This document shows, one piece after another, positions 41,907 to 56,900 of a DNA stretch of 64,000 nucleotides (positions are counted from its first letter, which is position 1; every line of letters begins with the position of its first letter). Under the pieces are notes generated by a model. It made no database searches and had not been told where the DNA came from. It worked only from the letters and a program-made list of their open reading frames with translations. The translations under genes and the position numbers were made by a program. This stretch comes from Symbiodinium natans. Lineage: Eukaryota; Sar; Dinophyceae; Suessiales; Symbiodiniaceae. Where the stretch lies: NCBI GenBank assembly GCA_905221605.1, contig CAJNDS010002293.1:358501-422500 (forward strand), in the 5' to 3' direction.

Positions 41907-44900
41907 TTTCAAATTTAGAAGATCTTTTCGACCAAATCATATTTCAAATTTTAAAAACCTCTTTGACCAAATCATGGCTTCAAATTTAGAAGGCCTTTTC
42001 GACCAAATCATGGTTTCAAGTTTAGATGGCCTTGTCGACCAAATTTCAAGTTTGGAAGGCCTTTTCGACCAAATCATGGTTTCAAGTTTAGAAGGTCTTT
42101 TCGACCAAATCATGGTTTCAAGTTTTAGAAGATGTTGATGATCAAATCATAGTTTTCGACCAAATCATGTTTTCAAGCTGAGAAGGCCTTTTCGACCAAA
42201 TCATGGTTTCAACTTTTAGAAGGCCTTGTCGACCAAATCATGGTTTCAAGTTTAGAAGGTCTTTTCGACCAAATCATGGTTTCAATTTTAGAAGGCCTTT
42301 TCGACCAAATCATGATTTCAAGTTTAGAAGGTCTTTTCGACCAAATCATGGTTTCAAATTTAGAAGGCCCTGTTGACCAAATCATGGTATCAAGCTTAAA
42401 AGGCCTTGTCGACATTTCAAGTTTAGAAGGTCTTCAGATCATGGTTTCAAAGTTAGAAGGTCTTGTCGGCCAAATCATGGTTTCAAGCTGAGAAGGCCTT
42501 CTCGACCAAATCATGGTTTCAATTTTTAGAAGGCCTTGTCGACCAAATCCTGGTTTCAAATTTAGAAGGTCTTTTCGATCAAATCATGGTTTGAAGTTCA
42601 GAAGGTTTTTTCGACCAAATCATGGTTTCAAGCTTAAAAGGCCTTGTCGACATTTCAAGTTTAGAAGGTCTTCAGATCATGAATTCAAAATTAGAAGGCC
42701 TTGTCGACCAAATCATGGTTTCAAGTTTGGAAGATCTTTTCGATCAAATCATGGTTTCAAGTTTAGAAGGCTTTTTCGATCAAATCATGATTTCAGGTTG
42801 AGAAGGCCTTTTGGACCAAATCTTGGTTTCTAATTTAGAAGGTGTTTTCGACCAAATCATGAATTCAAATTGAGAAGGCCTTTTCGACCAAATCATGGTT
42901 TCAAGTCTAGAAGGCCTATTCGACCAATTCATGGTTTTAAAATTTAAGGCTTTTCGACCAAATCATGGTTTCAAGATTAGAAGGTCTTCTTGAACAAAAC
43001 GTGCTTTCAAATTTAGAATATTTTTTCGACCAAATCATGGTTTCAAATTTGAAAGACCTTTTCGACCAAATCATGAATTCAAGTTTAGAAGGTCTTTTCG
43101 ACCAAGTCATGGTTTCACGTTTAGAAGGCCTTTTCGATCGAATCATGATTTCAAATTTAGAAGATCTTTTCGACCAAATCATGATTTCAAGATTGGAGGG
43201 CCTTTTCGACCAAATATGGTTTCAAATTTAGAAAGCCTTGTCGACCAAATCATGGTTTCAAATTTGGAAGATCGTTTCGACCAAATCATGATTTCAAATT
43301 TCGAAGGCTTTTTCGACCAAATCGTGATTTCTAGTTGAGAAGGTCTTTTCGACCAATTCTTGCTTTCTAATTTAGAAGGCCTTTTCGACCAAATCATGGT
43401 TTCAAGATTAGAAGGTCTTTTCCACCAAGTCATGGTTTCAAGCTTAGAAGGAAATTTTCGACCAAATCATGGGTTCAAAATTAGAAGGAATTTTCGACCA
43501 AGTCATGATTTCAAATTTAGAAGGTCTTTTCGATCAAATCATGATTTCAAGTTTGGAAGACCTTTTCGACCAAATCATGGTTTCAAGTTGAGAGGATCTT
43601 TTCGATTAAATCATGATTTCAAGTTGAGAAGGTCTTGTCGCCAAAATCATGGATCTCGATCAAATCACGGAATTAAGTTGAGAAGGTCTTTTCGCCCAAA
43701 TCATGGTTTCAAGTTTAGAAGGTCCGTTCGACCAAATCATGGTTTCAAGTTTAGAACGTCTTTTCGTTCAAATCATGGTTTCAAGTTGGGAAGGTCTTTT
43801 CGACCAAATCATGGTTTCAAGTTTAGAAGGTCTTGTCGACCAAATCATGGTTTCAAGTTTGGAAGACCTTTTCGACCAAATCATGGCTTCAAGTTTAGAA
43901 GGCCTTTTCGACCAAATCTTGGTTTCAAATTTAGAAGGCTAATTTCGACCAAATCATGGTTTCAAAATTAGAAGGTCTTTTCGACCAAATCATGGTTTCA
44001 AGATTAGAAGGCCTTTTCGACCAAATCATGGATTCAAGTTTAGAAGGCTTTTTCGATCAAATCATGGTTTCAAGTTGAGAAGTTTTTTTCAACCAAATCA
44101 TGGTTTCAAGTTTAGAAGGTCTTGTCGGCCAAATCATGGTTTCAAGATTAGAAGGCATTTTCGACCAAATCATGGTTTCAAGTTTAGAAGGCCTTTTCGA
44201 CCAAATCATGATTTCAAGTTTAGAAGGTCTTTTCGACCAAATCATGGTTTCAAGTTTAGAAGGCTTTTTCGACCAAATCATGGTTTCAAGTTTAGTAGGC
44301 CTTTTCGATCAAATCATGGTTTCAAGTTTTAGAAGGTCTTCTCGACCAAATCATGGTTTTCGACCCAATCATGGTTTGAAGCTGAGAAGGTCTTTTCGAC
44401 CAAATCATGGTTTCAAGTTGAGAAGGCCTTTTCGACCAAATCATGGTTTCAAGTTTTAGAAGGCCTTTTCGACCAAATCATGAATTCAAGTTTAGAAAAG
44501 GCTAGAGGCCTTTTCTACCAAATCATGGTTTCAAGTCGAAAAGGTTTTTTCAACCAAATCATGAATTCAAGTTGAGAAGGTCTTTTCCACCAAATCATGA
44601 ATTCACATTTAGAAGGCCTGGATCATGGTTTCAAGTTTAGAAGGGCCTTTTCGACCAAATCATGATTTCAAGTTCAGAAGGCCTTTTCGATCAAATCATG
44701 GTTTCAAGTTTAGAAGGCCTTTAAATTATGGTTTCAAGTCTAAAAGGCCTTTTCGACCAAATCATGGCTTCAAGTTGAGAAGGTCTTTTCGACCAAATCA
44801 TGGTTTCAAGTTTAGAAGACTTTTCCGACCAAATCATGATTTCAAGTTTAGAAGGAATTTTCGACCGAATCATCGTTTCAAGTTTAGAAGGTCTTTTCGA

Positions 44901-47900
44901 CTAGATCATGATTTCAAAATGAGACTGTCTTTTCGACCAAATCATGGTTTCAAAATTGGAAGACCTTTTCGACCAAATCATGAATTCAAGTTTAGAAAAG
45001 GTTAGAGGCCTTTTCTACCAAATCATGGTTTCAAGTTGAAAAGGTTTTTTCAACCAAATCATGAATTCAAGTTGAGAAGGTCTTTTCGACCAAATCATGA
45101 TGGTTTCAAGTTTGAAGGTCTTTTCGACCAAATCATGGTTTCAAGTTTAGAAGGCCTTTTCGACCAAGTCATGGTTTCAAATTTAGAAGGTCTTTTCGAC
45201 CAAATCATGATTTCAAGTTTGGAAGGAATTTTCGACCAAATCATGGTTTCAAGTTTAGAAGGCCTTTTCGACCAAATCATGGTTTCAAGTTTGGAAGACC
45301 TTTTCGACCAAATCATGGTTTCAAGTTTAGAAGGCTTTTTCGACCAAATCATGATTTCAAGTTGAGAAGATCTTGTTGACCAAATCATGGTTTTCGATCA
45401 AATCATGGAATCAAGTTGAGAAGGTCTTTTCGGCCAAATCATGGTTTCAAGTTTAGAAGGCCTTTTCGGTCAAATCATGGTTTCAAGTTTAGAAGGTCTT
45501 TTCGACCACATCATGGTTTCAAGTTGAGAATGTCTTTTCGATCAAACCATGGTTTCAAGTTTAGAAGACTTTTTCGACCAAATCTTGGTCGACGTTTAGA
45601 AGGCCTCCTCAACGTTTCAAGTTTAGAAGACCTTTTCGATCAAATCATGGTTTCAAATTTAGAAGGTCGTTTCGACCAAATCATGGTTTCAAGTTTAGAA
45701 GGCCTTTTCGACAAAATCATGGTTTCAAATGTCGAAGACCTTTTCGACCAAATCATGGTTTCAAGTTTAGCAGGCCTTTTCGACCAAATCATGGTTTCAA
45801 GTTTTAGAAGGTCTTGTCGACCAAATCATGGTTTCAAGTTGAGAATGTCTTTTCGACCAATTCATGGTTTCAAGTTTAGAAGGCCTTGTCGACCAAATCA
45901 TGGTTTCAAGTTTAGCAGGTTTTTTCGACCAAATCATGAATTCAAGTTTTAGAAGGTCTTTTCGACCAAATCATGGTGTTCGACCCAATCATGGTTTGAA
46001 GCTGCGAAGGCCTTTTCGACCAAATCATGGTTTCAAGTTGAGAAGGCCTTTTCGCCCAAATCAAGGTTTCAAGTTTAGAAGGCCTTTTCGACCAAATCAT
46101 GGTTTCAAGTTTAGAAAAGGGTTAGAAGGCCTTTTCTTTCAAATCATGGTTTCAAGTTGAGAAGGTTTTTTCTTTCAAATCATGGTTTCAAGTTGAGAAG
46201 GCCTTTTCGACCAAATCATGGTTTCAAGTTTAGAAGGTCTTTTCGACCAAAACATGGTTTCAAGATTAGAAGTCTTTTCGACCAAATCATGGTTTCAAGT
46301 TTAGAAGGTCTTTTCGACCAAATCATGGTTTCAAGTTTAGAAGGCCTTGTCGACGTTTCAAGTTTAGAAGGTCTTCCAATCATGGTTTCAAGTTTAAAAG
46401 GTCTTTTCGTTCAAATCACGGTTTCAAGTTTAGAAGGTCTTTTCGACCAAATCTTGGTCGACGTTTCAAGTTTAGAAGGCCTTTTCGACCAAATCATGGT
46501 TTCAAGTTTAGAAGGCTTTGTCGACCAAATCATGGTTTCAAGTTTTAAGGCCTTTTCGACCAAATCATGGTTTCAAGTTCAGAAGGCCTTGTCGACGTTT
46601 CAAGTTTAGAAGGTCTTTTCGACCAAATAATGATTTCAAGTTTAGAAGGTCGTTTCGATCAAATCATGGTTTCAAGTTTAGAAGGACTTTTCGACCAAAT
46701 CGTGGTTTCAAGTTTAAAAGGTTTTTTCGACCAAATCATGGTTTCAAGTTTGAAGGTCTTGTCGACCAAATCATGGTTTCAAGTTTAGAAGCCTTTTTCG
46801 ACCAAATCATGGTTTCAAGTTTGGAAGGCCTTTTCGATCAAACCATGGTTTCAAGTTTAGAACGTCTTTTCGACCAAGTCATGGTTTCAAGCTTAGAAGG
46901 CCTTGTCGACCGAATCATGGTTTCAAGTTTAGAAGGTCTTTGCGACCAAATCAAGGCTTCAAGTTTGGAAGGTCTTTTCGACCAAATCATGATTTCAAGA
47001 TTGGAAGGTCTTTTCGACCAAATATGGTTTCAAATTTAGAAGGCCTTGTCGACCAAATCATGGTTTCAAGTTTAGAAGGCTTTTTCGACCAAATCATGAT
47101 TTCAGGTTGAGAAGGCCTTTTCGACCAAATCTTGGTTTCTAATTTAGAAGGTCTTTTCGACCAAATCATGGTTTCAAATTTAGATGGTCTTTCGACGAAA
47201 TCATGACTTCAAATTTAGAAGGTCGTTTCGACCAAATCATGCTTTCAAATTTAGACGGCCTTTTCGACCAAATCATGGTTTCAAGATTAGAAGGCCTTGT
47301 CGACCAAATCATGGTTTCAAGTTGAGAAAGTCTTTTCGACCAAATCATGAATTCAAGTTTAGAAGGTCTTTTCGATCAAATCATATTTCAAGTTGAGACG
47401 GCCTTTTCGACCAAATCATGGTTTCAAGTTTAGAAGGCCTTGTCGACCAAATCATGATTTCAAGTTCAGAAGGTCTTTTCGACCAAATCATGGTTTCAAG
47501 TTTAGAAGATCTTTTCGACCAAATCATGGTTTCAAATTTAGAAGGTCTTTTCGATCAAATCATGGTTTCAAGCTTTAGAAGGTCTTCTCGACCAAATCAT
47601 GGTTTTTGACCCAATCATGGTTTGAAGCTGAGAAGGTCTTTTCGACCAAATCATGGTTTCAAGTTGAGAAAGCCTTTTCGACCAAATCATGGTTTCAAGT
47701 TTAGAAGGCCTTTTCGGCCAAATCATGAATTCAAGTTTAGAAAAGGTTAGGGGCCTTTTCTACCAAATCATGGTTTCAAGTTGAAAAGGTTTTTTCAACC
47801 AAATCATGAATTCAAGTTGAGAAGGTCTTTTCGACCAAAACATGAATTCACATGTAGAAGGCCTTTTCGACCAAATCATGGTTTCAAGTTTAGAAGTCTT

Positions 47901-50900
47901 TTTCGACCAACTCATGATTTCAAGTTTAGAAGGTCTTTTCGATCAAATCATGGTTTCAAGTTTAGAAGGCCTTTAAAGTATGGTTTCAAGTTTCAAAGGC
48001 CTTTTCGACCAAATCATGGTTTCAAGTTGAGAAGGTCTTTTCGACCAAATCATGGTTTCAATTTTAGAAGGCCTTTTCATCCAAATCATGGCTTCAAGTT
48101 TAGAAGCCCTTTTCGACCAAATCATGGTTTCAAGTTTAGAAGGCCTTGTCGACCGAATCATGGTTTCAAGTTTAGAACGCCTTTTCGACCAAATCACGAA
48201 TTCAAGTTTAGAAGGCTTTTCGACCAAATCATGGTTTCAAGTCTAGGAGGTTTTTTCGACCATTTCATGGTTTTAAGTTTGAAGGCCTTTTCGACCAAGT
48301 CATGGTTTCAAGATTAGAAGGCCTTTTCGACCAAATCATGATTTCAAGTTGAGAAGGTCTTTTCGACAAAATCATGGTTTCAAATGTCGAAGACCTTTTC
48401 GACCAAATCATGAATTCAAGTTTAGAAGGTCTTTTCGACCAAATCATGGTTTCAAGATTAGAAGGCCTTGTCGACCAAATCATGGTTTCAAGTTGAGAAA
48501 GTCTTTTCGACCAAATCATGAATTCAAGTTTAGAAGGTCTTTTCGATCAAATCATATTTCAAGTTGAGACGGCCTTTTCGACCAAATCATGGTTTCAAGT
48601 TTAGAAGGCCTTGTCGACCAAATCATGATTTCAAGTTCAGAAGGTCTTTTCGACCAAATCATGGTTTCAAGTTTAGAAGATCTTTTCGACCAAATCATGG
48701 TTTCAAATTTAGAAGGCCTTTTCGATCAAATCATGGTTTCAAGCTTTAGAAGGTCTTCTCGACGAAATCATGGTTTTTGACCCAATCATGGTTTGAAGCT
48801 GAGAAGGCCTTTTCGACCAAATCATGGTTTCAAGTTGAGAAAGCCTTTTCGACCAAATCATGGTTTCAAGTTTAGAAGGCCTTTTCGGCCAAATCATGAA
48901 TTCAAGTTTAGAAAAGGTTAGATGCCTTTTCTACCAAATCATGGTTTCAAGTTGAAAAGGTTTTTTCAACCAAATCATGAATTCAAGTTGAGAAGGTCTT
49001 TTCGACCAAAACATGAATTCACATGTAGAAGGCATTTTCGACCAAATCATGGTTTCAAGTTTAGAAGTCTTTTTCGACCAACTCATGATTTCAAGTTTAG
49101 AAGGTCTTTTCGATCAAATCATGGTTTCAAGTTTAGAAGGCCTTTAAAGTATGGTTTCAAGTTTCAAAGGCCTTTTCGACCAAATCATGGTTTCAAGTTG
49201 AGAAGGTCTTTTCGACCAAATCATGGTTTCAATTTTAGAAGGCCTTTTCATCCAAATCATGGCTTCAAGTTTAGAAGCCCTTTTCGACCAAATCATGGTT
49301 TCAAGTTTAGAAGGCCTTGTCGACCGAATCATGGTTTCAAGTTTAGAAGGCCTTTTCGACCAAATCACGAATTCAAGTTTAGAAGGCTTTTCGACCAAAT
49401 CATGGTTTCAAGTCTAGGAGGTTTTTTCGACCATTTCATGGTTTTAAGTTTGAAGGCCTTTTCGACCAAGTCATGGTTTCAAGATTAGAAGGTCTTTTCG
49501 ACCAAATCTTTTCGACAAAATCATGGTTTCAAATGTCGAAGACCTTTTCGACCAAATCATGAATTCAAGTTTAGAAGGTCTTTTCGACCAAATCATGGTT
49601 TCAAGATTAGAAGGCCTTGTCGACCAAATCATGGTTTCAAGTTGAGAAAGTCTTTTCGACCAAATCATGAATTCAAGTTTAGAAGGTCTTTTCGACCAAA
49701 TCATGGTTTCAAGTTTAGAAGGCTTTTTCGACCAACTCATGATTTCAAGTTGAGAAGGTCTTTTCGACCAAATCATGATGGTTTCAAGTTTGAAGGTCTT
49801 TTCCACCAAATCATGGTTTCAAGTTTAGAAGGTCTTTTCGACCAAGTCATGGTTTCAAATTTAGAAGGTCTTTTCGACCAAATCATGATTTCAAGTTTAG
49901 AAGGAATTTTCGACCAAATCATGGTTTCAAGTTTAGAAGGTCTTTTCGACCAAATCATGGTTTCAAGCTTGGAAGACATTTTCGACCAAATCATGGTTTC
50001 AAGTTTAGAAGGCCTTTTCGACCAAATCATGGTTTCAAATTTGGAAGGCCTTTTCGATCAAGTCATGGCTTCAAGTTTAGAAGGCTTTTTCGACCAAATA
50101 ATGATTTCAAGTTGAGAAGGTCTTTTCGATTAAATCATGGTTTCAAGTTTAGAAGGTCTTTTCGACCAATTCATGGTTTCAAGTTTGGAAGGCCTTTTCG
50201 ACCAAATCATGGTTTCAAGTTGAGAAGATTTTTCAACCAAGTCATGGTTTCAAGTTTAAAAGGTCTTTTCGACCAAATCATGGTTTCAAGTTGAGAAGGT
50301 CTTTTCGACCAAACCATGGTTTCAAGTTTAGAAGGCCTTTTCGACCAAATCATGATTTCAAATTGAGAAGTTCTTCTCGGCCAAATCATGATTTCAAAAT
50401 TAGAAGGCCTTTTCGACCAAATCATGATTTCAATCAAATCATTGTCGATGATTCAAATTTAGAAGGTCTTTTCAACCAAATCCTGGTTTCAAATTTAGAA
50501 GGCCTTTTCGATCAAATCATGGTTTGAAGTTCAGAAGGTTTTTTCGACCAAATCATGGTTTCAAGCGTAAAAGGCCTTGTCGACATTTCAAGTTTAGAAG
50601 GTCTTCGGATCATGAATTCAAAATTAGAAGGCCTTGTCGACCAAATCATGGTTTCAAGTTTGGAAGATCTTTCGATCAAATCATGGTTTCAAGTTTAGAA
50701 GGCTTTTTCGTTGAAATCATGATTTCAGGTTGAGAAGGCCTTTTGGACCAAATCTTGGTTTCTAATTTAGAAGGTGTTTTCGACCAAATCATGAATTCAA
50801 ATTGAGAAGGCCTTTTCGACCAAATCATGGTTTCAAGTTGAGAAGGCCTTTTCGACCAAATCATGGTTTCAAGTCTAGAAGGCCTATTCGACCAATTCAT

Positions 50901-53900
50901 GGTTTTAAAATTTAAGGCTTTTCGACCAAATCATGGTTTCAAGATTAGAAGGTCTTCTTGAACAAAGCGTGCTTTCAAATTTAGAACATTCATTCGACCA
51001 AATCATGGTTTCAAATTTGAAAGACCTTTTCGACCAAATCATGAATTCAAGTTTAGAAGGTCTTTTCGACCAAGTCTGGTTTCAGGTTTAGAAGGTCTTT
51101 TCGATCGAATCATGATTTCAAATTTAGAAGATCTTTTCGACCAAATCATGATTTCAAGATTGGAGGGCCTTTTCGACCAAATATGGTTTCAAATTTAGAA
51201 AGCCTTGTCGACCAAATCATGGTTTCAAATTTGGAAGATCGTTTCGACCAAATCATGATTTCAAATTTTGAAGGCTTTTTCGACCAAATCGTGATTTCAA
51301 GTTGGGAGGGTCTTTTCGACCAATTCTTGCTTTCTAATTTAGAAGGCCTTTTCGACCAAATCATGGTTTCAAGATTAGAAGGTCTTTTCCACCAAGTCAG
51401 AAGGAAATTTTCGACCAAATCACGGGTTCAAAATTAGAAGGAATTTTCGACCAAGTCATGATTTCAAATTTAGAAGGTCCTTTCGATCAAATCATGATTT
51501 CAAGTTTGGAAGACCTTTTCGACCAAATCATGGTTTCAAGTTGAGAAGATCTTTTCGATTAAATCATGATTTCAAGTTGAGAAGGTCTTGTCGCCAAAAT
51601 CATGGATCTCGATCAAATCACGGAATTAAGTTGAGAAGGTCTTTTCGCCCAAATCATGGTTTCAAGTTAAGGTCCGTTCGACCAAATCATGGTTTCAAGT
51701 TTAGAAGGTCTTTTCGACCAAATCATGGTTCAAGTTGAGAATGTCTTTTCGATCAAACCATGGTTTCAAGTTTAGAAGACTTTTTCGACCAAATCTTGGT
51801 CGACGTTTAGAAGGCCTCCTCAACGTTTCAAGTTTAGAAGACCTTTTCGATCAAATCATGGTTTCAAATTTAGAAGGTCGTTTCGACCAAATCATGGTTT
51901 CAAGTTTAGAAGGCCTTTTCGACAAAACCATGGTTTCAAATGTCGAAGACCTTTTCGACCAAATCATGGTTTCAAGTTTAGCAGGCCTTTTCGACCAAAT
52001 CATGGTTTCAAGTTTTAGAAGGTCTTGTCGACCAAATCATGGTGTTCGACCCAATCATGGTTTGAAGCTGCGAAGGCCTTTTCGACCAAATCATGGTTTC
52101 AAGTTGAGAAGGCCTTTTCGCCCAAATCAAGGTTTCAAGTTTAGAAGGTCTTTTCGACCAAATCATGGTTTCAAGTTTAGAAAAGGTTAGAAGGCCTTTT
52201 CTTTCAAATCATGGTTTCAAGTTGAGAAGGTTTTTCTTTCAAATCATGGTTTCAAGTTGAGAAGGCATTTTCGACCAAATCATGGTTTCAAGTTTAGAAG
52301 GTCTTTTCGACCAAAACATGGTTTCAAGCTTAGAAGGCCTTTTCGACCAAATCATGGTTTCAAGTTTAGAAGATCTTTTCGACCAAATCATGGTTTCAAG
52401 TTTAGAAGGCCTTGTCGACGTTTCAAGTTTAGAAGGTCTTCCAATCATGGTTTCAAGTTTAAAAGGTCTTTTCGTTCAAATCACGGTTTCAAGTTTAGAA
52501 GGTCTTTTCGACCAAATCTTGGTCGACGTTTCAAGTTTAGAAGGCCTTTTCGACCAAATCATGGTTTCAAGTTTAGAAGGCCTTGTCGACCAAATCATGG
52601 TTTCAAGTTTTAAGGTCTTTTCGACCAAATCATGGTTTCAAGTTCAGAAGGCCTTGTCGACGTTTCAAGTTTAGAAGGTCTTTTCGACCAAATAATGATT
52701 TCAAGTTTAGAAGGTCGTTTCGATCAAATCATGGTTTCAAGTTTAGAAGGATCATGGTTTCAAGTTTAAAAGGTTTTTTCGACCAAATCATGGTTTCAAG
52801 TTTGAAGGTCTTGTCGACCAAATCATGGTTTCAAGTTTAGAAGCCTTTTTCGACCAAATCATGGTTTCAAGTTTGGAAGGCCTTTTCGATCAAACCATGG
52901 TTTCAAGTTTAGAACGTCTTTTCGACCAAGTCATGGTTTCAAGTTTAGAAGGCCTTGTCGACCGAATCATGGTTTCAAGTTTAGAAGGTCTTTGCGACCA
53001 AATCAAGGCTTCAAATTTGGAAGGTCTTTTCGGCCAAATCATGATTTCAAGATTGGAAGGTCATTTCGACCAAATATGGTTTCAAATTTAGAAGGCCTTG
53101 TCGACCAAATCATGGTTTCAAGTTTAGAAGGCTTTTTCGACCAAATCATGATTTCAGTTTGAGAAGGCCTTTTCGACCAAATCTTGGTTTCTAATTTAGA
53201 AGGTCTTTTCGACCAAATCATGGTTTCAAATTTAGATGGTCTTTCGACGAAATCATGACTTCAAATTTAGAAGGTCGTTTCGACCAAATCATGCTTTCAA
53301 ATTTAGACGGCCTTTTCGACCAAATCATGGTTTCAAGATTAGAAGGCCTTGTCGACCAAATCATGGTTTCAAGTTGAGAAAGTCTTTTCGACCAAATCAT
53401 GAATTCAAGTTTAGAAGGCCATTTCGATCAAATCATATTTCAAGTTGAGACGGCCTTTTCGACCAAGTCATGGCTTCAAGTTTAGAAGGCCTTGTCGGCC
53501 AAATCATGATTTCAAGTTCAGAGGGTCTTTTCGACCAAATCATTGTTTTCCTATTTAGAAGATCTTTTCGACCAAATCATGGCTTCAAATTTAGTAGGCC
53601 TTTTCGATCAAATCATGGTTTCAAGCTTTAGAAGGTCTTCTCGACCAAATCATGGTTTTTGACCCAATCATGGTTTGAAGCTGAGAAGGTCTTTTCGACC
53701 AAATCATGGTTTCAAGTTGAGAAAGCCTTTTCGACCAAATCATGGTTTCAAGTTTAGAAGGCCTTTTCGGCCAAATCATGAATTCAAGTTTAGAAAAGGT
53801 TAGATGCCTTTTCTACCAAATCATGGTTTCAAGTTGAAAAGGTTTTTTCAACCAAATCATGAATTCAAGTTGAGAAGGTCTTTTCGACCAAAACATGAAT

Positions 53901-56900
53901 TCACATGTAGAAGGCCTTTTCGACCAAATCATGGTTTCAAGTTTAGAAGTCTTTTTCGACCAACTCATGATTTCAAGTTTAGAAGGTCTTTTCGATCAAA
54001 TCATGGTTTCAAGTTTAGAAGGCCTTTAAAGTATGGTTTCAAGTTTCAAAGGCCTTTTCGACCAAATCATGGTTTCAAGTTGAGAAGGTCTTTTCGACCA
54101 AATCATGGTTTCAATTTTAGAAGGCCTTTTCATCCAAATCATGGCTTCAAGTTTAGAAGCCCTTTTCGACCAAATCATGGTTTCAAGTTTAGAAGGCCTT
54201 GTCGACCGAATCATGGTTTCAAGTTTAGAAGGCCTTTTCGACCAAATCATGGCTTCAAGTTTAGAAGGCCTTTTCGACCAAATCTTGGTTTCAAGTCTAG
54301 GAGGTTTTTTCGACCATTTCATGGTTTTAAGTTTGAAGGCCTTTTCGACCAAGTCATGGTTTCAAGATTAGAAGGTCTTTTCGACCAAATCATGATTTCA
54401 AGTTGAGAAGGTCTTTTCGACAAAATCATGGTTTCAAATGTCGAAGACCTTTTCGACCAAATCATGGTTTCAAGTTTAGAGGGTCTTTTCGACCAGATCA
54501 TGATTTCAAAATGAGACTGTCTTTTCGACCAAATCATGGTTTCAAAATTGGAAGACCTTTTCGACCAAATCATGGCTTCAAGTTTGGAAGGCCTTTTCGA
54601 CCAAATCATGGTTTCAAGTTTAGAAGGCTTTTTCGACCAACTCATGATTTCAAGTTGAGAAGGTCTTTTCGACCAAATCATGATGGTTTCAAGTTTGAAG
54701 GTCATTTCGACCAAATCATGGTTTCAAGTTTAGAAGGTCTTTTCGACCAAGTCATGGTTTCAAATTTAGAAGGTCTTTTCGACCAAATCATGATTTCAAG
54801 TTTAGAAGGAATTTTCGACCAAATCATGGTTTCAAGTTTAGAAGGTCTTTTCGACCAAATCATGGTTTCAAGTTTGGAAGACCTTTTCGACCAAATCATG
54901 GTTTCAAGTTTAGAAGGCTTTTTCGACCAAATCATGATTTCAAGTTGAGAAGATCTTGTTGACCAAATCATGGTTTTCGATCAAATCATGGAAGTAAGTT
55001 GAGAAAGCCTTTTCGACCAAATCATGGTTTCAAGTTTAGAAGGCCTTTGCGGCCAAATCATTGTTTCAAGTTTAGAAGGTCTTTTCGACCAAATCATGGT
55101 TTCAAGTTGAGAATGTCTTTTCGATCAAACCATGGTTTCAAGTTTAGAAGACTTTTTCGATCAAATCTTGGTCGACGTTTTGAAGGCCTTGTCGACGTTT
55201 CAAGTTTAGAAGACCTTTTCGATCAAATCATGGTTTCAAATTTAGAAGGTCGTTTCGACCAAATCATGGTTTCAAGTTTAGAAGGTCTTTTCGACAAAAT
55301 CATGGTTTCAAGTTTAGAAGGTCTTTTCGACCACATCACGGTTTCAAGTTTGAAGGTCTTTTCGACCAAATCATGAATTCAAGTTTGGAAGGCCTTTTTC
55401 GACCAAATCATGGTTTCAAGTTTGGAAGGTCTTTTCGGCCAAATCATGGTTTCAAGTTTACAACGCCTTTTCGACCAAACCTTGGTCGATATTTCAAGTG
55501 AAGAAGGCCTTTTCGACCGAATCATGGTTTCAAGTTTAGAAGGTCTTTTCGACCAAATCATGGTTTCAAGTTTCGAAGCCTTGTCGACCGAATCATGGTT
55601 TCGAGTTTAGAAGGCCTTTTCTTTCAAGTCATGGTTTCAAGTTTAGAAGGTCTTGTCGACCAAATCATGGTTTCAAGTTTAGAAGGCATTTTTGATCAAA
55701 TCATGATTTCAAGTTGAGAAGGCCTTTTCGACCAAATCTTGGTTTCTAATTCATAAGGTCTTTTCGACCAAATCATGGTTTCAAGTTTAGAAGGCCTTTT
55801 CGACGAAATCATTGTTTCAAGTTTAGAAGGTCGTTTCGACCAAATCATGGATTCAAGTTTAGAAGGTCTTGTCGACCAAATCTTGGTTTCAAGTTTAGAA
55901 GGTCCTTTCGACCAAATCATGGTTTCAAATGTCGAAGACCTTTTCGATCAAATCATGGTTTCAAGTTTAAAAGGCCTTTTCGACCAAATCATGGTTTCAA
56001 GTTTAGAAGGCTTTTCGACCAAATCATGGTTTCAAGTCTAGGAGGTTGTTTCGACCATTTCATGGTTTTGAGTTTTCAGGTCTTTTCGACCAAATCATGG
56101 TTTCAAGATCAGAAGGCCTTTTCGACCAAATCATGGATTCAAGTTTAGAAGGCTTTTTCGACCAAATCATGGTTTCAAGTTGAGAAGTTTTTTTCAACCA
56201 AATCATGGTTTCAAGTTTAGAAGGTCTTGTCGGCCAAATCATGGTTTCAAGATTAGAAGACATTTTCGACCAAATCATGGTTTCAAGTTTAGAAGGCCTT
56301 TTCGACCAAATCATGGTTTCAAGTTTAGAAGACCGTGTCGAGGTTTCAAGTGTAGAAGGCCTTCAAATCATGGTTTCAAGTTGAGAAGATCTTTTCCACC
56401 AAATCATGGTTTCAAGTTGAGAAGGTCTTTTCGACCAAATCATGGTTTCAAATTTAGAAGGCTTTTTTGACCAAATCATGGTTTCAAGTCTAGGAGGTTT
56501 TTTCGACCATTTCATGTTTCAAGTTGAGATGGTCTTTTCGACCAAGTCATGGTTTCAAGATTAGAAGGTCTTGTCGGCCAAATCATGGTTTCAAGTTTAC
56601 AACGTTTTGTCGACCAAATCATGGATTCAAGTTTAGAAGGCCTTTTCGAGCAAATCATGGTTTCAAATTTGGAAGGCCTTTTCGATCAAGTCATGGCTTC
56701 AAGTTTAGAAGGCTTTTTCGACCAAATAATGATTTCAAGTTGAGAAGGTCTTTTCGATTAAATCATGGTTTCAAGTTTAGAAGGTCTTTTCGACCAAATC
56801 ATGGTTTCAAGTTTGGAAGGCCTTTTCGACCAAATCATGATTTCAAGTTGAGAAGGTCTTTTCGATCAAACCATGGTTTCAAGTTTAGAAGGCCTTTTCG

